Assembly: GCF_041438805.1 (NCBI RefSeq)
Contig: NZ_CP109190.1
Span: 6,138,001-6,202,000, forward strand
Origin: Streptomyces sp. NBC_01707
GTDB taxonomy: Bacteria; Actinomycetota; Actinomycetes; Streptomycetales; Streptomycetaceae
DNA: 64,000 nucleotides
Reading direction: 5' to 3'
The translations under genes and the position numbers were made by a program. The stretch's first letter is position 1; every line of letters begins with the position of its first letter. Shown piece by piece: positions 15,632 to 24,423 of the stretch. A model generated the notes under the pieces. It saw nothing but the letters and a program-made list of their open reading frames with translations. It searched no databases and was not told the DNA's origin.

Positions 15632-17803
15632 CTAACGCCCGCCGGGTGCCCCGCCTTCTCCCAGCAGCACCGCCCGAACCACCCGCTCCGCCGCCCGCCC
15701 GTCGTCGTACGGACAGAACCTCGCCCGGAACGCGGCCCGCAGCGCCTCGTTCTCCGGGCTGTTCCAAGTACCGTCGAGGAAGATCCGCGCCAGCTCGTCC
15801 GTGCTCGTGGAGACGGCCCCCGGGGTGTCTCCCGGTTCCCCGGACAGCAGGTCGAAACAGACCCCGCGCACCGTGCGGTACATCTCCCAGTCCGGGGCGT
15901 GCACCACGATGGGCCGGTCCAGCGCGGCATAGTCGAACATCACCGACGAGTAGTCCGTCACCAGCGCGTCGGCCGCCAGGCACAGTTCCTCGATCCGCGG
16001 ATGGTCGCAGACATCGAGGATCGACGGACGGTCCGGCAGCCCCGCATCGTCGTAGAAGTAGTGCGCCCGGACCATGATCACGGTGTCGGGGCCGAGCGCG
16101 TCGGCGAGCCGTTCCAGATCGATCCTGCTGGTGAACGACGCCTCGTAGTCGCGGTGGGTCGGCGCGTAGAGCACGCTCCGCTGACCGGGGCGGATGCCCA
16201 GCGCCGCCCGGATCTCGGCGATCTGCCCGGCCGTCGCGGTGGAGAAGACGTCATTGCGCGGGTAGCCCGTTTCGAGCGAGCGTGCGGCGCTCGGGTAGGC
16301 GCGGGCCCACACCTCCGTGGAGTGCGGGTTGGCGGAGATACTCCAGTCCCACCGGTCGACGCGCTGCAGCAGCCGGTCGAAGTTCAGCCCCTGCGCCGCC
16401 GCCGGATAGTCCTGCTGGTCCAGTCCCATGATCTTCAACGGGGTGCCGTGGTGGGTCATCACATGGACCTGACCCGGGCGTTTGACCAGGTGGTCGGGGA
16501 AATTGACGTTGTTGATGAAGTACGTGGCACGGGCCAGCGTCGCCCAGTAGCGGCGGGTCCCCGGCACCACGTGGTCGATGCCGGGCGGCACCGTGTCCAC
16601 CTGGTTCTTCGAAACCACCCACACCCCGCGGACCTGCGGGGCCAGCTCCTGGGCCTTGCGGAAGATCGCCTCCGGGTTGCAGCTGACCCCGCGGTTCCAG
16701 TACGCGGCGTAGACGGCGAGTCCGCGGTCCAGTGGGCGCCTGCGCTGCCACCAGTAGTAGCGCGCGGACAGCGTGCGCTTCGCACGCGCCCGGATTGCGG
16801 CGGGCACGGAGCGCATCGTCCGGCGCACGGCGAGGACGGTGTCGAGGGCGCCGAGTGCGCCGAACCGGCCACCGCCGATCAGCTGTGGCCGCAGCCCCCT
16901 CGCGCCGCCCGGGAACCGGTGCCCCTCGGGCCGGTGCCTGCGGTGGAACTCGGCCACGGACCGCACGTACCGCCTGCGCCTTCGCTCCACCGACGGGTAT
17001 CCGGCCAGGAGTTCCTGGGCGGCCCGCTCGAAGAGCAGTGTCCGCAGCGGATGAAGGGCCGGCCGGTCCCGGAGGAACGTCATCAGCCCCGAGTACGCCT
17101 CGACGAGCTGGAGGGGTGTGCTGCCGTCGGTCGGCTCCGACTCGTCGGCGAGTTCCGGCAGATAGCGCTGCTGGCGGTGCTCGACACAGGCGACCGGCAG
17201 GACGGCGACGGACGCGGCGGCGGCCAGCGTCTGGAGCGCGTACATCCGCTCGCCGTGCTGTCCGGGGCCGAAGGCCAGCTTCTCGGACTCGTGGAGGGTT
17301 CGGCGTACGGCCCGGTTCCAGGAGACCTGCGCGACGTCGAGGAGTTCGGGGTGGTCGGCGAGGGTGAGGGGACCGGCGGGCAGTTCGTGCAGCAGCTCCA
17401 GCGACCGGGTCGGCCGCGGCCTGCCGCGGAACGACCGTTTGTGATGGCCGAAGAGCAGCAGTTCCGGGTCGCCCGCCGCGTTCAGCGCGTCGGCGACGGC
17501 CTGCAGCGCACCCGGCAGCAGGACGAAGTTCCCCTCCAGGAAGAGCAGATGGTTCCCGACGGCCCGCTCGGCCCCGGCGTTGCGCCGCCCGGCGGGCCCC
17601 TCGCCCGCCGGGAGATGGATGGCCTGCACCCGGTCGTCCCGGGCGGCGAACTCGTCCAGCAGCAGTCCCGAACCGTCCGGCGCCCCGTCGTCGACGCCGA
17701 TCACTTCGATATCCGTGAACGACTGCGAGAGCACCGACTCCAGGCACTCGCGCAGATGTCCTCGGGCGCGACGGACGGGGATGATGACACTCAGCCGGGG
17801 CAT
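15632..17803 (-). CDS. GT2 / CDP-glycerol glycerophosphotransferase fusion with degenerate GT2 domain
   Basis: A protein of 723 residues with the same two-domain plan as its neighbour at 17888-20185 but a shorter linker. The C-terminal glycerophosphotransferase half is intact, with THHGTPLK, VLYAPTHRD and TDYSSVMFDYA. The N-terminal GT2 fold (MPRLSVIIPVRR) aligns column for column with the neighbour, yet residues 90-93 read E-G-N-F where the neighbour has D-S-D-D, and the downstream catalytic ED is replaced by ER (GERMYAL). The GT2 half is therefore probably inactive or repurposed. ATG 17803 has an AAAGAG ribosome site. It lies 84 bp downstream of the paralogue and is probably co-transcribed with it. 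Role: wall teichoic-type polymer assembly at the inner membrane face. Confidence 0.88.
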   Translation of the reverse strand: MPRLSVIIPVRRARGHLRECLESVLSQSFTDIEVIGVDDGAPDGSGLLLDEFAARDDRVQAIHLPAGEGPAGRRNAGAERAVGNHLLFLEGNFVLLPGALQAVADALNAAGDPELLLFGHHKRSFRGRPRPTRSLELLHELPAGPLTLADHPELLDVAQVSWNRAVRRTLHESEKLAFGPGQHGERMYALQTLAAAASVAVLPVACVEHRQQRYLPELADESEPTDGSTPLQLVEAYSGLMTFLRDRPALHPLRTLLFERAAQELLAGYPSVERRRRRYVRSVAEFHRRHRPEGHRFPGGARGLRPQLIGGGRFGALGALDTVLAVRRTMRSVPAAIRARAKRTLSARYYWWQRRRPLDRGLAVYAAYWNRGVSCNPEAIFRKAQELAPQVRGVWVVSKNQVDTVPPGIDHVVPGTRRYWATLARATYFINNVNFPDHLVKRPGQVHVMTHHGTPLKIMGLDQQDYPAAAQGLNFDRLLQRVDRWDWSISANPHSTEVWARAYPSAARSLETGYPRNDVFSTATAGQIAEIRAALGIRPGQRSVLYAPTHRDYEASFTSRIDLERLADALGPDTVIMVRAHYFYDDAGLPDRPSILDVCDHPRIEELCLAADALVTDYSSVMFDYAALDRPIVVHAPDWEMYRTVRGVCFDLLSGEPGDTPGAVSTSTDELARIFLDGTWNSPENEALRAAFRARFCPYDDGRAAERVVRAVLLGEGGAPGGR

Positions 17804-17887
17804 ACACGCTCTTTCTGGGTCACTGGCACCCGTAGGCGCAGACAGCGGGGGAGACGGGGGACAACAGGAAGTCGGAAGGCCGGTGGG

Positions 17888-20185
17888 TCAGATGGCCGGG
17901 CGGTCGGGTCCGGTCGACGGACTGCGTCCCGGCGAGGTCCCGCTCAGGAGAGCCGGTACGGGGCCGGACACCGGGACCGGCGCGGGCCCCGGCTGCCGCT
18001 CCGCGAGGGACCCCGCTGACATCGCGGGCACCTGCACGGTCGTGTCGCCCAGGAACACCCGGCGCACCACCCGCTCCGCCGCGTGCCCGTCGTCGTACGG
18101 GCAGAACCGTGCCCGGAACGTCGCCCGCAGCTGCGCGGAGCGGGAGCCGCGCCAGTGGCCCGTGGCGAAGATGTCCAGCAGTTCGTCCTCGGTGTGGGCG
18201 ATCGCCCCGGGCGGGTAGGAGCGCAGATCGAAGTAGGTGCCGCGGACTGCCTCGTACGCCTCATGGTCACTGGTGTGGATGACGATGGGCCGGTCCAGAG
18301 CGGCGTAGTCGAACATCAGCGACGAGTAGTCGGTGATCAGTGCGTCGGAGGCGAGCGCGACCGCCTCGACCGAGGGATGGTCGCTGACGTCGATGATCCG
18401 CGGGTGCGTGCCGCGGACCAGCGGGGCGTCGTACGAGTAGTGCGCGCGGGTCAGGATCACGAAGTCGGGGCCGAGCGCCCGGACCACCCGCTCCAGGTCG
18501 AGGTCGAGCTGCTGGGTGCGCCGGTAGTCGCGGTGGGTGGGGGCGTACAGCAGGGCGGTGGCGCCCTCGGGGACGCCGATCGACTCGCGCAGCCGCGCCA
18601 CATCGGCGACGGTGGCCCGCCGGAAGAGGTCGTTGCGTGGACTGCCGTACTCGAGCGTCTCCAGGCCGGCGGATCCCGACGGGTAGGCCTTCTCCCACAC
18701 GAGGGTGGAGTGCCGGTTCGCGGAGAGCGAGAAGTCCCACTTGTCGACGTTGGCGAGCAGCTGCTCGAAGTCCATCGTGCCGGCCGCCGCCGGACGGTCC
18801 TGAAGGTCCAGGCCCATCGTCTTCAACGGGGTGCCGTGATGGGTCTGGAGCAGCACCTGGCCGCGCCGCTTGACCAGCCGCCGGTCGAAGTTGACGTTGT
18901 TCACCAGGTACTTGGAGCGGGCCAGCGCCTGCCAGTAGCGGTACGTTCCCGGGGTGAGCCGACGGATTCCGGTGGGGACGGTGTGCCCGTCCTCGGCGCG
19001 GCAGATCCATGACGTCTGCAGCCCGGGCACCAGTTCGCGGGCCTTCTCCTCGATCGCCGCCGGGTTGCAGGCGTAGCCGCGGTACCAGTACGCGGCGAAC
19101 ACCGCCCGGTCCGCGCGCACGGGCAGCCGGAGCTGCACGCGGTAGTACGCCTGGAGCGCGCCGGCCCGCACCACCCGGTGTGCGGCCCCGGTGATCCGGC
19201 GCAGCCGCCCACGCAGCAGTCGCACGGCCCACAGGGCGCGGTAGGTGCGGTGCGCGCCCAGCCGGATCAGTCCGTGGCGCAGCCGGGTGCGGCGCGGGGC
19301 AGGGGCGCCGGGGACGCGGTAGCGGCCGCAGTGGGCACGGGCTCGGCGGAAGAACTCGCGGCGGCTGCCGCGCGGCAGCCTGCCGCGGGTGGTGAACAGC
19401 GTCGAGAAGTGGTCGAGCATCCGGCGGTAGATCACCGGTCGCCAGGCGGCGAGCCGGGGGCGGGCGTCGATGAACGCGAAGACCCGGTCGTACTGGTCGA
19501 AGATGTCGAAGTGCTTGCGGCTGGTGGTGGACAGGATGTTGCCCTGGCGCCGCTGCCGGTAGTGGACGCACACCTCGTCGAGGACGGCGATCGAACCGGC
19601 GGCCATCAGCACCGGATAGGTCCACGGGGTGTCCTCGTAGTAGCCGGGCGGGAAGGTGAACCCCTCGGCCTCGACGAACTCGCGGCGGTACGCCTTGTTC
19701 CAGACGACCATGAGGACCTTCAGCAGACCGGGCCGGTCGCCGAGGGTGAAGGTGGCGGCGCCGGTCTCGGCGAGATACCCGGCGAAGGTGTTGCGCACGC
19801 TCTCGCCCGTCCAGTACGTACGGGCGTAGTCGTAGACCAGGACGTCCGGATCCCCGGTCCGCGCGATCCGTTCGGCGATGGTCCGCAGGGCGCCGGGGGC
19901 GAGGGTGTCGTCGCTGTCCAGGAAGATCAGGTAGTCGCCGGTGGCCTGGGCGATCCCGGCGTTGCGGGCGGGGCCGAGGCCCATGTTCTCCGGCAGGTGC
20001 AGGGCCCGCACCCGGCTGTCACGGGCGGCGAACCCGTCGATGATCGCGCCGCAGGAATCGGGGGAGCAGTCATCGACCGCGATGATCTCGAAGTCCGCGT
20101 ACGACTGGCTCAGCACCGAGTCCAGGCTCTCGTGCAGATACGCCTGAACCCGGTACGCGGGCACGATGACACTGAACCTGGGCAC
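17888..20185 (-). CDS. Bifunctional GT2 glycosyltransferase / CDP-glycerol glycerophosphotransferase
   Basis: This enzyme of about 765 residues has a GT2 domain (1-~300) starting PRFSVIVPAYRV, with intact DSDD at residues 90-93 and the YYEDTPWTYPV acceptor region. A basic linker follows, then a CDP-glycerol:poly(glycerophosphate)-type domain with THHGTPLK, LLYAPTHRDY, ILTRAHY and TDYSSLMFDYA. The C-terminal ~50 residues are a Pro/Ser-rich tail absent from the neighbour. The frame is open to 20230, but homology begins at the GTG at 20185, which I take as start; its ribosome site is weak. It heads a two-gene unit with 15632-17803. It probably polymerises a sugar-containing polyol phosphate; specificity is unknown. 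Confidence 0.9.
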   Translation of the reverse strand: MPRFSVIVPAYRVQAYLHESLDSVLSQSYADFEIIAVDDCSPDSCGAIIDGFAARDSRVRALHLPENMGLGPARNAGIAQATGDYLIFLDSDDTLAPGALRTIAERIARTGDPDVLVYDYARTYWTGESVRNTFAGYLAETGAATFTLGDRPGLLKVLMVVWNKAYRREFVEAEGFTFPPGYYEDTPWTYPVLMAAGSIAVLDEVCVHYRQRRQGNILSTTSRKHFDIFDQYDRVFAFIDARPRLAAWRPVIYRRMLDHFSTLFTTRGRLPRGSRREFFRRARAHCGRYRVPGAPAPRRTRLRHGLIRLGAHRTYRALWAVRLLRGRLRRITGAAHRVVRAGALQAYYRVQLRLPVRADRAVFAAYWYRGYACNPAAIEEKARELVPGLQTSWICRAEDGHTVPTGIRRLTPGTYRYWQALARSKYLVNNVNFDRRLVKRRGQVLLQTHHGTPLKTMGLDLQDRPAAAGTMDFEQLLANVDKWDFSLSANRHSTLVWEKAYPSGSAGLETLEYGSPRNDLFRRATVADVARLRESIGVPEGATALLYAPTHRDYRRTQQLDLDLERVVRALGPDFVILTRAHYSYDAPLVRGTHPRIIDVSDHPSVEAVALASDALITDYSSLMFDYAALDRPIVIHTSDHEAYEAVRGTYFDLRSYPPGAIAHTEDELLDIFATGHWRGSRSAQLRATFRARFCPYDDGHAAERVVRRVFLGDTTVQVPAMSAGSLAERQPGPAPVPVSGPVPALLSGTSPGRSPSTGPDRPAI

Positions 20186-20376
20186 AACACATCCATCGGT
20201 CGTTCGCTGGTGCGGGCGGGTGGTCCGCAAACGGCCGATGGGGCGTGATGGTTACGCCGAAACGTGGCATTCGCGCGAAGTGCCAGGTGGGGCGTGCTCG
20301 TTGGGAGTAACGGGACACGCCCCGCGTTGACGTACACACGGTCGACGTACTGCTGATTGATTTCTGTGTGGTGCTG

Positions 20377-21300
20377 CTACTTGACCGCGCCCGCCATCAC
20401 GCCGGAGACGAACTGACGCTGGAAGGCGAAGAACACGGCAAGTGGAATCACCATCGACACGAAGGCGCCGGGCGCCAGTACGTCGATGTTGTTGCCGAAC
20501 TGCCGTACCTGCTGCTGCAACGCCACGGTGATCGGTGGCGAGTCGGAGTCCGCGAAGATCAGGGCGACCAGCATGTCGTTCCAGACCCAGAGGAACTGGA
20601 AGATCCCGAGCGAGGCGATCGCCGGACCGCCCAGCGGCATCACGACCCGGATGAAGAGCCGGATCTCGCCCGCCCCGTCGAGCCGGGCCGCCTCGAGGAG
20701 TTCGCGCGGGATCTCCGCGAAGAAGTTCCTCAGCAGGAAGATGGCGAAGGGCAGGCCGAAGGCCGTGTGGAAGAGGATCACACCGAAGGTGGTCTCGAAG
20801 ATCCCGATCTGGCCGAAGAGCTTGGAGACCGGGATGAGGGCGACCTGCACCGGAACCACCAGCAAGCCGACGACCAGCAGGAACCACCAGTCGCGGCCGG
20901 GGAAGTCCATCCAGGCGAAGGCGTACCCGGCGAGCGAGCCGATCACCACGACCAGGACCGTCGCAGGGACGGTGATCATCACCGTGCTGAGGAGGGAGTG
21001 GGTGATGGTCGAATTGTCCAGCAGCCGGGAGTAGTTGTCGAAGGTGAGCTGGGACGGGGCGGTGAAGACCTTCCACCAGCCGGTCGCCGCGATCTCCTCG
21101 CCGCTGCGCAGCGAGGAGAGGAGCAGCCCGATGGTCGGCATCAGCCAGAACAGGCCCACCAGGATGAGGAAGACCCGCATCACGCCGCCGCCGGCACGGG
21201 CCGCGATCCGTGAACCGAGGGACACCTTCGCCCGTTCCGCGCCGCTGCCGGAGGCCGAAGCCGTGCGGGTGGCCGCAGCCGTGGTCGACGGGGTGGTCAT
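20377..21300 (-). CDS. Carbohydrate ABC transporter permease (MalG-like)
   Basis: The second membrane subunit of a sugar importer, 307 residues with six membrane helices. The cytoplasmic EAA loop reads IPRELLEAARLDGAGEIRLF, the contact site for the ATPase. The C-terminal sequence RQFVSGVMAGAVK is typical of MalG-type permeases. Start ATG 21300 has a strong GGAGG site. It is the last gene of a solute-binding protein/permease/permease operon that lacks an ATPase gene; in Streptomyces such importers usually share the MsiK ATPase encoded elsewhere (established for several systems, inferred here). Confidence 0.92.
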   Translation of the reverse strand: MTTPSTTAAATRTASASGSGAERAKVSLGSRIAARAGGGVMRVFLILVGLFWLMPTIGLLLSSLRSGEEIAATGWWKVFTAPSQLTFDNYSRLLDNSTITHSLLSTVMITVPATVLVVVIGSLAGYAFAWMDFPGRDWWFLLVVGLLVVPVQVALIPVSKLFGQIGIFETTFGVILFHTAFGLPFAIFLLRNFFAEIPRELLEAARLDGAGEIRLFIRVVMPLGGPAIASLGIFQFLWVWNDMLVALIFADSDSPPITVALQQQVRQFGNNIDVLAPGAFVSMVIPLAVFFAFQRQFVSGVMAGAVK

Positions 21301-21397
21301 CGGCGCCCCTCCTTCCTTGTCCGGCGGACATCTCCGTGCTTCTCCGGAGGGCAACTCCCGTACCCCCGGGCGGAGGTGACTGTGGTCGACGTGGTCG

Positions 21398-22783
21398 TCA
21401 TCGGCGCCCCTCCCTCCGCATCCGGCGGATATTGAAGATCATCACCGGGATCACCAGCAGCAGCAGGAGTACGGCGATGGCACTGCCGATCCCGAGGTCC
21501 GCATCCGTGCCGAACGAGGACCGGTACAGCTGGAGGGCCAGGACGTTCGCGTCGTCCTGGGAGGATCCCGGGGCGATGATGAAGACCAGGTCGAAGATCT
21601 TCAGGACGTTGATCATCAGCGTGACCAGCACGACCGCGAGCACGGGCGCGAGCATCGGCACGGTGATCCGGCGGAACACCTGCCACTCGTTGGCACCGTC
21701 CACCCGGGCCGCCTCGAGGAGTTCACGCGGCAGACCCGCGAGTCCGGCCGCGATCAGCACCATCGCGAAGCCCGCCCACATCCAGACGTAGCTGCCGATG
21801 ATCCCGGGCGTCACCAGGGTCGGGCCGAGCCAGTCGACCCCGTTGTACGGCTCCTTGAAGTTCGACGCGGGAAGCCGGAGCAGGGCGCCGTCGGCCGAGG
21901 CGGGCAGGGTGAACGTACCGTCCGCGGCGGCCTTCGCCGAGGCGACCACCTTGCCGTTCCTGACCGCCTCGACCTCGAGCCCCTTGAGACCGAGCTCCTT
22001 GGTGTCGATGACATTGGGTTTGCCGCCGCCTCCCTTGGTGAAGTCCAGCCACGCGGTGCCGGCGACCTTCCCGGACTGCGCGGTGGCCGCCTTCGCCGGC
22101 TTCGCATCGGTCGGCATCTTGGCGGGCGCCACCCCGACGAGCGGCAACTGGACCGGTTCGCCGGCCCGTACCGGCACCTTCGTCACGAACGATCCGCCAC
22201 CGCCCGCCTTGAGCGGGTGGACGGGCAGTGGGTGCGCCTTCGGGTATCCGGCCGACTCGGCGAACGTGTCGTGCACACCCACCCATACGGCGTTGGCGAC
22301 CCCGCGCTCCGGGGCCTGGTCGTACACCAGCCGGAAGATGATGCCCGCGGCCAGCATCGAGATCGCCATCGGCATGAAGACGATCAGCTTGAACGCCGTG
22401 CCCCAGCGGATCCGCTCGGTCAGCACCGCGAAGATCAGCCCGAGCGCGGTGGAGATCGTCGGTGCGAAGACGACCCAGATCGCGTTGTTTTTGACCGCTG
22501 TACGGATGGTGTCGTCCGTGAACAGCGCCTTGTAGTTGTCGACACCGGCGAACCCCGTACCCGACTGGTCGAAGAACGACCGGTAGACGGAGTAGCCGAT
22601 CGGATAGAGCACGAGCGCGCCGAGCAGCACCAGCGCGGGCAGCAGGAACGCCGTCGCGACGATCTTGCGGGTGCCGGTCACGCTCCTGCGGGGGCGCGGC
22701 TGCGCAGGGCGCTCGGAGCGCTCAGGGGGACGCTTGTCGGCGGGGGGCACCGCGTCGGCGCCCCCCGCTGTCGCTGTCGTCAT
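21398..22783 (-). CDS. Carbohydrate ABC transporter permease (MalF-like) with a large inserted extracytoplasmic domain
   Basis: The first permease of the importer, but 461 residues instead of the usual ~300. Helices 1-3 end near residue 155. Residues ~165-318 form a hydrophilic insert with no membrane segments, rich in Gly, Ala, Lys and Pro, and the remaining helices and EAA loop (LPRELLEAARVDGANEWQVF, from 351) follow normally. Within the insert, ~239-304 (VAGTAWLDF, LKGLEVEAV, ADGTFTLPA) resembles the beta-sandwich carboxypeptidase-regulatory/SdrD-B-type domains found on surface proteins. By topology the insert should lie outside the membrane, where it could touch the binding protein or the wall. 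It lies 4 bp after the solute-binding gene, so is co-transcribed with it. Transport role is confident; insert function is unknown. Confidence 0.9.
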   Translation of the reverse strand: MTTATAGGADAVPPADKRPPERSERPAQPRPRRSVTGTRKIVATAFLLPALVLLGALVLYPIGYSVYRSFFDQSGTGFAGVDNYKALFTDDTIRTAVKNNAIWVVFAPTISTALGLIFAVLTERIRWGTAFKLIVFMPMAISMLAAGIIFRLVYDQAPERGVANAVWVGVHDTFAESAGYPKAHPLPVHPLKAGGGGSFVTKVPVRAGEPVQLPLVGVAPAKMPTDAKPAKAATAQSGKVAGTAWLDFTKGGGGKPNVIDTKELGLKGLEVEAVRNGKVVASAKAAADGTFTLPASADGALLRLPASNFKEPYNGVDWLGPTLVTPGIIGSYVWMWAGFAMVLIAAGLAGLPRELLEAARVDGANEWQVFRRITVPMLAPVLAVVLVTLMINVLKIFDLVFIIAPGSSQDDANVLALQLYRSSFGTDADLGIGSAIAVLLLLLVIPVMIFNIRRMRREGRR

Positions 22784-22787
22784 CCCG

Positions 22788-24155
22788 TCAGCTCTTGTAC
22801 GCCTTGGCCGCGTCGGACTCCAGTTTCGCCTGGGTCCCCGCGATGTCCTTCGGGTTCTTCAGGAAGTCCTGGAGGGTCTTCCACTCGCCCTTCCCGGGCG
22901 TCCCGCCGAACGACTGCGGGGCCTGGTCGGACATGTCGAACCGGACGGCGTCGCCGGCGGCGATCAGCGCCTTCGCCATGGTGCGCTGCACCTCGTTCGG
23001 ATACGCGGCGGTGTCCAAGGCCTTGTTCGGCGAGATGAACCCGCCCTGCTCGGCCCAGATCTTCGCCGCGTCCGTCGAGGCCAGCCAGGTCAGCAGGGCC
23101 TGGGCGCCCTTGCTGTCCTTCAGCGCCACCGCCGCGTCGCCGCCCGTCACCACGGGGGACTCGGCTCCGACCGCCGGGAACGGGAACACCTTGGCGTCCG
23201 TACCGATCTTCGCCTTGGTCTGCGCGATGTTGATGCCCACGAAGTCGCCCTCGAAGACCATGGCGCCCTTGGGCTGGTCACCGCCGGTGAACGTCTGGGT
23301 GACCGAGGCCGGGAACTCCGTCTGCAGCGCGCCGTCCGCGCCTCCCGCGATCAGGGACGGCTTGCCGAAGAGCTCGGCGAGCGTGGTCAGCGCGTCCTTG
23401 ACGGACGGGTCGGTCCACTTGATCTTGTGCTGGGCCAGCTGGTCGTACTTCTCCGGGCCCGCCTGGGAGAGGTAGATGTTCTCGAACCAGTCGGTGAGGG
23501 TCCAGCCGTCCGCACCGCCGACCGAGACCGGGGTGACACCCGAGGCGGAGACCGTCTCGGCCGTCGCCATGAAGTCCTTCCAGGTCTTCGGCTCGCTCGC
23601 GCCCGCGTTCTCGAACGCCTTGGTGTTGTACCAGATCAGGGACTTGTTGGCGGCCTTGAAGTAGACGCCGTACTGGGTGCCGTCCACCGCGCCGAGGTCC
23701 TGCCAGACCTTCGAGTAGTTCTTGTCCAGCTGGGCCTTGGCGTCGGCGCCCACCGGCTTGGCCCACTTCTTCTCCGCGGCCTGCTTGATCGCGCCGACCT
23801 GCGGGATCATCGCGACGTCCGGCGGCTGACCGCCCGCGATCTTCGTACCGAGGAAGTTGACGATCGGGTCCTGTGCAGGGACGAAGGTGACCGTGGCGCC
23901 CGTGCGCTTCTCGAACTCCTTGAGTACCTTGACGAAGTTGGCCTGCTCGGGGCCGGTCCAGACCGCCGCGACCGATATCTTCTCGCCGTCCAGCTTGGGC
24001 AGTGAGACGCCCGAAGGTGTCTTCTCGGAGTTGCCGGAACCTCCGCCCGCCTTTCCCTTTCCGCTGCCACCGTCGTCACCGCAGCCGGTGAGGGCCAGTG
24101 CGCCGATGGCCGTGAACACCATGGCGGCCCTGCGAATCCGAAGCGTTGTGCGCAT
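22788..24155 (-). CDS. Sugar ABC transporter solute-binding lipoprotein
   Basis: A lipoprotein of 455 residues. The signal peptide ends with lipobox L-T-G-C (lipidated Cys25), followed by a Gly/Ser-rich linker. The mature part is a family 1 extracellular solute-binding protein, with KRTGATVTFVPAQDP and GGQPPDVAMIPQVG near the N-terminal lobe. ATG 24155 matches the signal-peptide start; the frame upstream to 24266 is not needed. It captures an unidentified oligosaccharide and delivers it to the two permeases downstream. A 12-bp palindrome (24206-24217) lies just upstream. Confidence 0.92.
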   Translation of the reverse strand: MRTTLRIRRAAMVFTAIGALALTGCGDDGGSGKGKAGGGSGNSEKTPSGVSLPKLDGEKISVAAVWTGPEQANFVKVLKEFEKRTGATVTFVPAQDPIVNFLGTKIAGGQPPDVAMIPQVGAIKQAAEKKWAKPVGADAKAQLDKNYSKVWQDLGAVDGTQYGVYFKAANKSLIWYNTKAFENAGASEPKTWKDFMATAETVSASGVTPVSVGGADGWTLTDWFENIYLSQAGPEKYDQLAQHKIKWTDPSVKDALTTLAELFGKPSLIAGGADGALQTEFPASVTQTFTGGDQPKGAMVFEGDFVGINIAQTKAKIGTDAKVFPFPAVGAESPVVTGGDAAVALKDSKGAQALLTWLASTDAAKIWAEQGGFISPNKALDTAAYPNEVQRTMAKALIAAGDAVRFDMSDQAPQSFGGTPGKGEWKTLQDFLKNPKDIAGTQAKLESDAAKAYKS

Positions 24156-24205
24156 CCGTGCCCCGTCTCTCCTGTGCGCCTGCCTGAACGTGTGGGTGTC
24201 TGCTC

Positions 24206-24217
24206 CTGTGCGCACAG
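24206..24217. promoter_or_regulatory. Palindrome upstream of sugar importer operon
   Basis: CTGTGCGCACAG is a perfect 12-bp palindrome 51 bp before the solute-binding gene start. The half-site phrase CTCCTGTGCGC also occurs once more closer to the gene (near 24170). This fits a LacI-, ROK- or GntR-type operator for substrate-controlled expression. No regulator gene lies adjacent. Confidence 0.5.
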
Positions 24218-24312
24218 TCCTACGCCGGGTGCACGGGCGCCGCAATACCGCTTTCGGCGTCAACATGTCGATCGTGATGGGCTCGTGACGTGCGGTCAGC
24301 CGTGTTCGGCCG

Positions 24313-24410
24313 CCGGACGGGCCCGATGTCCCAGCCCGTCCGGTGATCGAGGACGAAATGACGAAATAGCGAAATGACGCAAGGCGACCGGGGTGAGGAT
24401 GCCCCGGTCG
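24313..24410. terminator. Two hairpins flanking 8-bp tandem repeats
   Basis: CCGGACGGGC (24313-24322) pairs with GCCCGTCCGG (24334-24343). CGACCGGGG (24385-24393) pairs with CCCCGGTCG (24402-24410). Between them are three tandem 8-bp units, GACGAAAT twice and AGCGAAAT once, then GACG (24352-24379). The hairpins probably end transcription of the FHA/FtsK gene before the sugar importer operon. Confidence 0.6.
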
Positions 24411-24423
24411 GAGTGAGGGCGTC

